From JAUWQU01 sp964605095 (GTDB lineage Bacteria; Planctomycetota; Phycisphaerae; SM23-33): a stretch of DNA of 13,106 bases. The position numbers and the translations under genes were made by a program. Location: the NCBI GenBank assembly GCA_964605095.1, contig CAZSBS010000134.1:1-13106 (forward strand), read 5' to 3'. The notes under the pieces are model-generated. The model ran no database searches and was not told the DNA's origin. It saw nothing but the letters and a program-made list of their open reading frames with translations. Each line of letters opens with the position of its first letter. Position 1 is the stretch's first letter. Shown in pieces: positions 9,519 to 13,106 of the stretch.

Positions 9519-9525
9519 CCTCCTT
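9519..9525 (-). promoter_or_regulatory. Strong Shine-Dalgarno deciding the HNH start
   Basis: On the minus strand AAGGAGG sits 11 nt before the ATG at 9507 and excludes the overlapping GTG at 9519 as start codon. Confidence 0.75.
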
Positions 9526-9579
9526 GGGCGCGTCCGACCGGGGAGGATCGGGCGAACCCGAAACGGGATCTTAACCGCA

Positions 9580-9607
9580 AGTATACAACTTCCCCGCAAG
9601 GGTGCAA
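9580..9607 (-). promoter_or_regulatory. Putative sigma70-like promoter for the HNH gene
   Basis: On the minus strand, TTGCAC (9607-9602) and TATACT (9585-9580) are separated by 16 bp. The -10 box is a five-of-six match to consensus, while the -35 is weak. Transcription would start near 9573, giving a leader of about 66 nt that contains a small CCCG-TTT-CGGG hairpin (9557-9567). Confidence 0.35.
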
Positions 9608-9624
9608 GATGGCGGAAGAGAAGA

Positions 9625-9773
9625 AATGCTCAATAACCAATGCTCAATGATCAATGCCAAATGCCAAATGCACAATGCACAATGCCCGATTTCATGCGAT
9701 AGGATGCCGTCATTTCGCCTCAGGCCTCAGGCATTTGGCCTTGAGTCCCGGCGTGCCGGGAAGCATTGAGCAT
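9625..9773. repeat. AATGC-type short tandem repeats with matching inverted arms
   Basis: Positions 9625-9685 are built from short units ending in AATGC (variants ATGCTCAAT, ATGCCAA, ATGCACA). The right part carries complementary arms: GCATTTGG (9731-9738) matches CCAAATGC at 9657-9664 and 9664-9671, and GCATTGAGCAT (9763-9773) pairs with ATGCTCAATG at 9640-9649 at all ten positions. Between them TCCCGGC-GT-GCCGGGA (9746-9761) is a perfect 7-bp inverted repeat. The block can fold into a long imperfect hairpin downstream of the heparinase-like gene and upstream of the HNH promoter. It may be a dispersed palindromic repeat or a termination structure. No coding sequence is present. Confidence 0.6.
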
Positions 9774-9778
9774 TTTCC

Positions 9779-11617
9779 TCACGCTCCGCCCCCCACCGAC
9801 GCCAGTCGCAAGTCCCGCCGGCCCATGGCGAAGGTCACCGCGGCCTTGCCCATTCGGACGCACACGCCGCCTCGGTCGTCTTCGAGGATTTCCACCGGCC
9901 CGCCGATCTTGCGGCGTGAGAACACGCTGGCGGTAAGGGCTCGGCCCAGGACCCCGGCCGACATAAGAATGACGTTGTCGTACCCCAGGCGTTCCAGGGG
10001 GTGGGACTTCACGGACGCCTTTACGCTAACCGTCGAGGCCAGGGCGAAGTGCAGCCCGGCCCGGGAGCCGATAATCGTGCCGGTCAGCCCGTCGAGATGG
10101 ATTTGCCCGCGGGTATGCCAGAAAGTATGCACCTTTTCCGGCACAGAGTTGTTCAGGTCGTCCAGCACCACGAGCGTCACGCCCATCTCGGTCCGCGGCT
10201 CGACGAGCATCACGATGTGCCTTATGAACCGCGAGTTTTCCCCGCAGGCGGAGCCGGAATCAAGGGCAACGTAGCGGAAGTCCGCCCCCTTGCGGGACTC
10301 TGTGATTCTTCCCTGGGCGTCGATCCGCTGGTCGCGCTCGGCCACGATAACCGTATTGTGCCCGCGAGCCTGGACCTGGTAGAACCCCTCGCGCGCATCG
10401 GAGAGGTAATCCCGGCTGTACGGCGCGCTGCCCTGGTCGGTCAGCAGCATCTCGCCATCGACCTGCAACTGGAGGGAGTTCATGTCGCGTTGGGAATGAT
10501 TTGCCGACAGGTCGCCCGCCTTGGCGGCCACGTAGAACGACGGCTTGGGCCAGTGGTCGGCCAGGGCGGCCCAGCCGATCTGATCGAAGACCTTCACGAC
10601 CTTCAGGTTCGGGTCCTTCGGCATCCTTGCGGCCGGGGGGCGGAAGAGCATCGCAAGCCCGGCCGTCGACCAGCCGGTGTTGCTCGCGTCGCAGTGGAAG
10701 GCGTAGGTGTCCAGCCACCAGGTCACCTCGCGGCGTTTGAAGTGCCGCGCCAGCAGGTAGAATGTTCCGCCCAGGGGAACGGCGTTGTTGTCGCCGAACG
10801 TGGCTGGCTGACCGTTGGGCGTGAAGTACACGGGGAACAGGCCCGTCGTGTCCATGCCTCGCTGGTGCAGGAACGTCTGGTCGTCGTCCAGCCGGCGTGC
10901 CGCCTCGGCCAGCAGCAGGACGTAACGCATGGCATAGCCCCAGTAGCCGAGGCCCTCATCCCAGCCGCCCTCGCGGCCTAGGGCGTCGAAGAAGTGCTTG
11001 AGGTTCTTGCGTGCCTGGGTGTAGGCCGTGCGGGCGTCGGCGCTTTCGTCCGACAGGGCCAAGGCCGCCAGGCCGACGCCGGAGTTGACCACCGCGTTCC
11101 AGCAGTGGTAGCAACTCGTCCACAGCGCGCCCTGCTTGCAGCCCTCCAGGTACGGCGCGATCGCCTTGGTCTTGATGGCGTCGATGAAGCTCTCGCGAGT
11201 CTGCTCGCTCAGGTCTTCCCAGAGCCAGTCCAGCCCGACCGCCACGGCGACGGCGGCCTCGGCCGTGCATAAGTCGGCGGCGATGTGGTTGTGGCAGGGG
11301 TCCACCCACGAACTCCAACCGACAAGGTTGTAAAGCTCTTCGATAGCACGGTCGCGGTAGGCGGGGTTGGGGTCGATGTGATGGCTGATAAGCAGGTCCA
11401 ACACCCTGCCCTGCACGCCGCGTGCCGCAAGCACCGCCGAGCCCCAGTTGCCCTGGAGCCACAGCGACTGCCATTGCGTTTCGGTTATCGGGGCCGACTC
11501 CAGGATCAGCGCGCAGCGCCGCCGTATCGCGTCGAAGATGCCCTCGAACGCTCCTCGCCCGGCCAGGCGCCGCAGTGCCGACAACTCTTCACGGCTCGCA
11601 AGTATCCCACGTCTCAT
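9779..11617 (-). CDS. Heparinase II/III-like polysaccharide lyase family protein
   Basis: A 612-aa protein with an N-terminal alpha/alpha-toroid and a C-terminal beta-sandwich of the heparinase II/III-like type. The toroid carries aromatic-rich helices such as LWTSCYHCWNAVVNSGVG and GGWDEGLGYWGYAMRYVL. The beta-sandwich starts near residue 360 with FYVAAKAGDLSANHSQRDMN, including N373-H374, and continues with LLTDQGSAPYSRDYL and RGHNTV (H420). These are the conserved stretches of the family, whose members cleave uronic-acid-containing polysaccharides (heparin/heparan, alginate or related) by beta-elimination. The specific substrate cannot be deduced. The ATG at 11617 is chosen because AGGA lies about 9 nt upstream; in-frame codons further upstream add 21 residues without family resemblance. 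No signal peptide is visible, so it may act in the cytoplasm on imported oligosaccharides, or export may be non-classical. Confidence 0.85.
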   Translation of the reverse strand: MRRGILASREELSALRRLAGRGAFEGIFDAIRRRCALILESAPITETQWQSLWLQGNWGSAVLAARGVQGRVLDLLISHHIDPNPAYRDRAIEELYNLVGWSSWVDPCHNHIAADLCTAEAAVAVAVGLDWLWEDLSEQTRESFIDAIKTKAIAPYLEGCKQGALWTSCYHCWNAVVNSGVGLAALALSDESADARTAYTQARKNLKHFFDALGREGGWDEGLGYWGYAMRYVLLLAEAARRLDDDQTFLHQRGMDTTGLFPVYFTPNGQPATFGDNNAVPLGGTFYLLARHFKRREVTWWLDTYAFHCDASNTGWSTAGLAMLFRPPAARMPKDPNLKVVKVFDQIGWAALADHWPKPSFYVAAKAGDLSANHSQRDMNSLQLQVDGEMLLTDQGSAPYSRDYLSDAREGFYQVQARGHNTVIVAERDQRIDAQGRITESRKGADFRYVALDSGSACGENSRFIRHIVMLVEPRTEMGVTLVVLDDLNNSVPEKVHTFWHTRGQIHLDGLTGTIIGSRAGLHFALASTVSVKASVKSHPLERLGYDNVILMSAGVLGRALTASVFSRRKIGGPVEILEDDRGGVCVRMGKAAVTFAMGRRDLRLASVGGGA

Positions 11618-11896
11618 GCGTTCATTTCCTGTATAAATCCATTGCTCTGTGCCCGATAAGGATAAACTCCCGTGGCGCAAAACGCAAGGAGGGTTCGCTA
11701 AGGCAGTAGCCGGCTTGCCACGGCGCAGCCGAAGGCGAAGCCGGGTAGCCGGCTTGCCACGGCGAAGCCGGGTATCCGGTAACCGAAGGTGTCCGATAAT
11801 CCTGGCGTGCGAGGGTGTCCCTTTACAGCCCCGAAGTGGGCCGGTGGCGTATAGCCAGGCGGTGAGCGTACTCGCGAACCTCCGGAAGAGTGCCTT
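11618..11896. other. Non-coding, repeat-rich gap upstream of the heparinase-like gene
   Basis: No convincing gene is visible here. The left part (11618-11700) is moderately AT-rich and would hold the promoter and leader of the heparinase-like gene, but no clear boxes stand out. From 11706 the DNA consists of GC-rich repeats annotated separately. Confidence 0.5.
11706..11783. repeat. 39-bp direct repeat with internal hairpin potential
   Basis: The 20-mer starting GTAGCCGGCTTGCC is identical at 11706-11725 and 11745-11764, a 39-bp period. Each copy is followed by a variant of GAAGCCGGGTA. Within the second copy CCGGCTT (11749-11755) can pair with AAGCCGG (11765-11771) around a 9-nt loop. This has the look of a dispersed intergenic palindromic repeat, duplicated once. 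Confidence 0.65.
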
Positions 11897-12190
11897 TTAA
11901 GATATGGAGCCCCTGGAGCGGGGCGATTGAACGTCTCCAACCGCGCCGCCGGGGACCCCGAACGAACGGACACGTGGTGGCCCACGGGCTCGCGCCTGAG
12001 GCTCCGATACGGCACCCACGGCGGCGGGCCGTGGTTGCAGGCCGCTGCCGGCGTGAAAGTTGAAGCGTAATTGCCGCCCTATTCTCAGACAAGGCAGGCG
12101 GCCCGCCAGGGCTTCTCGGTGCAGCCAGCCATAGGGCAGGTTCAACGCTCGCTTGAGGCCGTGCAGGTTGGTGAATTCGTCTTCATTCAT
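11897..12190 (-). CDS. Small excisionase-like helix-turn-helix protein, possibly with a run-on C-terminus
   Basis: A 97-aa frame from the ATG at 12190. Residues 1-48 (NLHGLKRALNLPYGWL, then REALAGRLPCLRIGRQLRFN) match the MerR/excisionase-type winged HTH: helix-turn-helix, a GR(L/I)P turn, and the RIGRxLRFN wing. The normal ending of such small proteins, a helix like A-V-x-x-L-x-x-R-A, is recognisable only as A-GSGLQPRPA. After it some 40 residues of Arg/Pro/Gly-rich sequence run through the hairpin-forming DNA at 11909-12034 to the TAA at 11897. The natural stop may have been lost, or repeats may have inserted into the gene. A weak GGGGGC precedes the start. Such proteins usually bind DNA beside phage-type integrases, but no integrase is in the window, so this may be an orphan or a remnant. 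Confidence 0.5.
   Translation of the reverse strand: MNEDEFTNLHGLKRALNLPYGWLHREALAGRLPCLRIGRQLRFNFHAGSGLQPRPAAVGAVSEPQARARGPPRVRSFGVPGGAVGDVQSPRSRGSIS
11909..12034. repeat. GC-rich hairpin cluster
   Basis: Two clear inverted repeats lie here: GCCCC/GGGGC around TGGAGC (11909-11924), and CCACGG (12016-12021) with CCGTGG (12029-12034) around a 7-nt loop. The block overlaps the run-on tail of the excisionase-like frame and looks like structured repeat DNA rather than coding sequence. Confidence 0.4.
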
Positions 12191-12348
12191 GCCCCCATTT
12201 TCGCAGGACAGGCGCGCGCCAGCGTGGGCGCTACCGTGGCAATTTCCTGGAAAATGAAAAAACATGCCAGGGAAAGCACCAGTCGCCAAGCCCACACTGG
12301 ACCGGCGTGCCCCCGCGAATCCTGCATCTTGCGAATTGCGTTTTTTGA

Positions 12349-12376
12349 TTGACGGCAAGACGGCCCGGACGATAAT
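12349..12376 (+). promoter_or_regulatory. Sigma70-like promoter
   Basis: TTGACG (12349-12354) and GATAAT (12371-12376) match the -35 and -10 consensus in five of six positions each, with a 16-bp spacer and a T-run upstream. Transcription would begin near 12383, only a few bases before an ATG at 12386, so a nearly leaderless transcript for the short ORF and the 145-aa gene is expected. Confidence 0.5.
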
Positions 12377-12385
12377 CGGGCGGTT

Positions 12386-12457
12386 ATGACCGACCCCTCA
12401 AGGACGCGCAGGCTATCGGTTCCGGCTCTTGATCCGGTCAAGAAGCGACTGCTATGA
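12386..12457 (+). CDS. Possible 23-aa leader ORF coupled to the 145-aa gene
   Basis: ATG at 12386 opens 23 codons (MTDPSRTRRLSVPALDPVKK, then RLL) and stops at the TGA 12455-12457. The ATG of the next gene (12454) overlaps this stop as ATGA, the classic translational-coupling arrangement. The peptide is basic, has no hydrophobic segment, and starts about 3 nt after the predicted transcription start. No Shine-Dalgarno is visible. It could be a leader peptide or a chance ORF; nothing identifies a function. Confidence 0.35.
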   Translation: MTDPSRTRRLSVPALDPVKKRLL

Positions 12458-12891
12458 TGAATGAGCAGGAATATTCGGACGCGGTTATGGCCATGTTTGA
12501 ACCGGCAACTCAGTGCGAAGCGATGGTTACGTACATCCCGGAGGGCGATTGTTTGGAGTGCGTTTCTTCGGCTGAAGATTACTACGCCGAGAGAATAGAC
12601 GGGCGGCTTACCATCTACGTGGGCAGGGAGTCCAAGGAAATCGTCGGCTTGGTTATCAAGGGCTGGAAATGCCTCCTTGAGAGGCTTGCAAAGCAGTATT
12701 CCAGCTTCCCGGCAATCCTCCAAGGCAAGACGGCGAAATTGGAGTACATCCTTGTGGCCCATGTATTGACCCTTCCCAGGAAGAGAGAGAGGCGGCCGGT
12801 CACGCGAGCCGAACGCCTCCCGTGGAACTATTCCGACCTCTTGGCGAAAGCGGGCAGATGGAATGTCAGTGTTCCGGTTGGCGGGCGGTAG
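12454..12891 (+). CDS. Unrecognised 145-aa protein
   Basis: A small soluble protein beginning MMNEQEYSDAVMAMF. Two adjacent ATGs (12454 and 12457) could serve; the first is preferred because it overlaps the upstream short ORF stop. The centre, EDYYAERIDGRLTIYVGRES followed by KEIVGLVIKGWKCLLERL (about residues 40-80), has the beta-beta-turn-helix look of small DUF2283-like proteins, but I cannot assign it. A Lys/Arg-rich stretch (about 108-118, RKRERRPVTRA) and a W-rich end complete it. There is no signal peptide or membrane span. A good promoter lies 77 nt upstream. It converges with the partial gene at the right edge. Function is unknown. Confidence 0.6.
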   Translation: MMNEQEYSDAVMAMFEPATQCEAMVTYIPEGDCLECVSSAEDYYAERIDGRLTIYVGRESKEIVGLVIKGWKCLLERLAKQYSSFPAILQGKTAKLEYILVAHVLTLPRKRERRPVTRAERLPWNYSDLLAKAGRWNVSVPVGGR

Positions 12892-12973
12892 CCTGCCTTT
12901 CCTCCGCCAGAGGATCTGTCCCCTCAAACCCCATTATCATTCGTGGCGATGTGGTATGCGGCCTTGGACGCAA

Positions 12974-13105
12974 TCAATCTTCGCCCTTGCACCGTTTGAG
13001 TAGTCGCCTCCCCGCCTCGTCCGAATGAAGAAGGAAGCCTACCAGGCACACCACGGGAGGGACAGTCAAAAACTTCCATGAGGCATCAATCTTCTGCCAA
13101 AGATT
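12974..13105 (-). CDS. C-terminal end of a probable membrane protein, cut by the window edge
   Basis: On the minus strand one frame is open from the right edge to the TGA at 12974-12976, giving 43 residues. It reads WKFLTVPPVVCLVGFLLHSD, a probable membrane helix, followed by a charged tail ending LLKRCKGED. A hydrophobic span with a basic cytoplasmic tail is a plausible protein end, whereas the other frames are broken or uneven. Start, length and family lie outside the window. It could also be a chance open frame, given its short length. Confidence 0.35.
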   Translation of the reverse strand, partial: NLWQKIDASWKFLTVPPVVCLVGFLLHSDEAGRRLLKRCKGED

Positions 13106-13106
13106 G

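Noticed and set aside
9505..9519. GTG at 9519 as the HNH start
   Set aside because: The GTG overlaps the Shine-Dalgarno AAGGAGG, which is correctly spaced for the ATG at 9507.
10001..10981. 326-codon plus-strand frame inside the heparinase-like gene
   Set aside because: Antisense shadow caused by high GC; the minus strand has clear family motifs.
12187..12927. 246-codon minus-strand frame covering the 145-aa gene
   Set aside because: It is antisense to the 145-aa frame that has a promoter and a coupled start. Its translation is basic and without domain signature.

Overview
This is GC-rich bacterial DNA with a mixture that suggests an anaerobic member of the Planctomycetota, for example a Phycisphaerae- or Sedimentisphaerales-like lineage. 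The supporting content is a fused NifJ-type pyruvate:ferredoxin oxidoreductase, a Gfo/Idh/MocA oxidoreductase, a heparinase II/III-like polysaccharide lyase, a stand-alone HNH_5-type nuclease, a tiny excisionase-like HTH protein, and short repetitive intergenic sequences. The taxonomic call is inference from gene content and repeat style. No rRNA, tRNA or CRISPR array was seen.

Layout. Positions 1-2233 (+) hold the C-terminal two thirds of nifJ. A short block of near-palindromic TAGGTCCTATGG-like repeats (2255-2325) ends in a terminator-like hairpin and T-run, and directly abuts a Mut7-C/zinc-ribbon protein gene (2332-2814, +). The next block, 2851-7506, lies entirely on the minus strand and is the most interesting part. 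It is a tightly packed three-gene set in the order 312-aa orphan protein, 385-aa helical protein, and 853-aa ATPase/TPR protein. The first two genes are 5 nt apart and the last two overlap by 8 nt. The 853-aa protein fuses a ParA/MinD-like P-loop with a variant RGGVGR Walker A to eleven near-identical 34-residue TPRs encoded by 102-bp DNA repeats. This looks like a sensor/switch plus scaffold with two unrecognised partners; a conflict or signalling role is inference only.

Upstream on the same strand is a Gfo/Idh/MocA-family NAD(P)-dependent oxidoreductase (7584-8633), then an HNH endonuclease (8872-9507) with its own promoter-like sequence and strong Shine-Dalgarno, and then a heparinase II/III-like protein (9779-11617). 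An intergenic stretch of AATGC-type repeats with matching inverted arms (9625-9773) separates the last two. The oxidoreductase and the lyase would suit a polysaccharide-degrading lifestyle, but nothing in the sequence ties them into one operon.

From 11618 to the end the DNA is gene-poor. It holds a 39-bp direct repeat, several GC-rich hairpins, a small excisionase-like HTH gene whose C-terminus runs on into the hairpin region (11897-12190, -), a good sigma70-like promoter (12349-12376), a possible 23-codon leader ORF joined by an ATGA overlap to an unrecognised 145-aa protein (12454-12891, +), and the C-terminal end of a probable membrane protein entering from the right edge on the minus strand (12974-13105).
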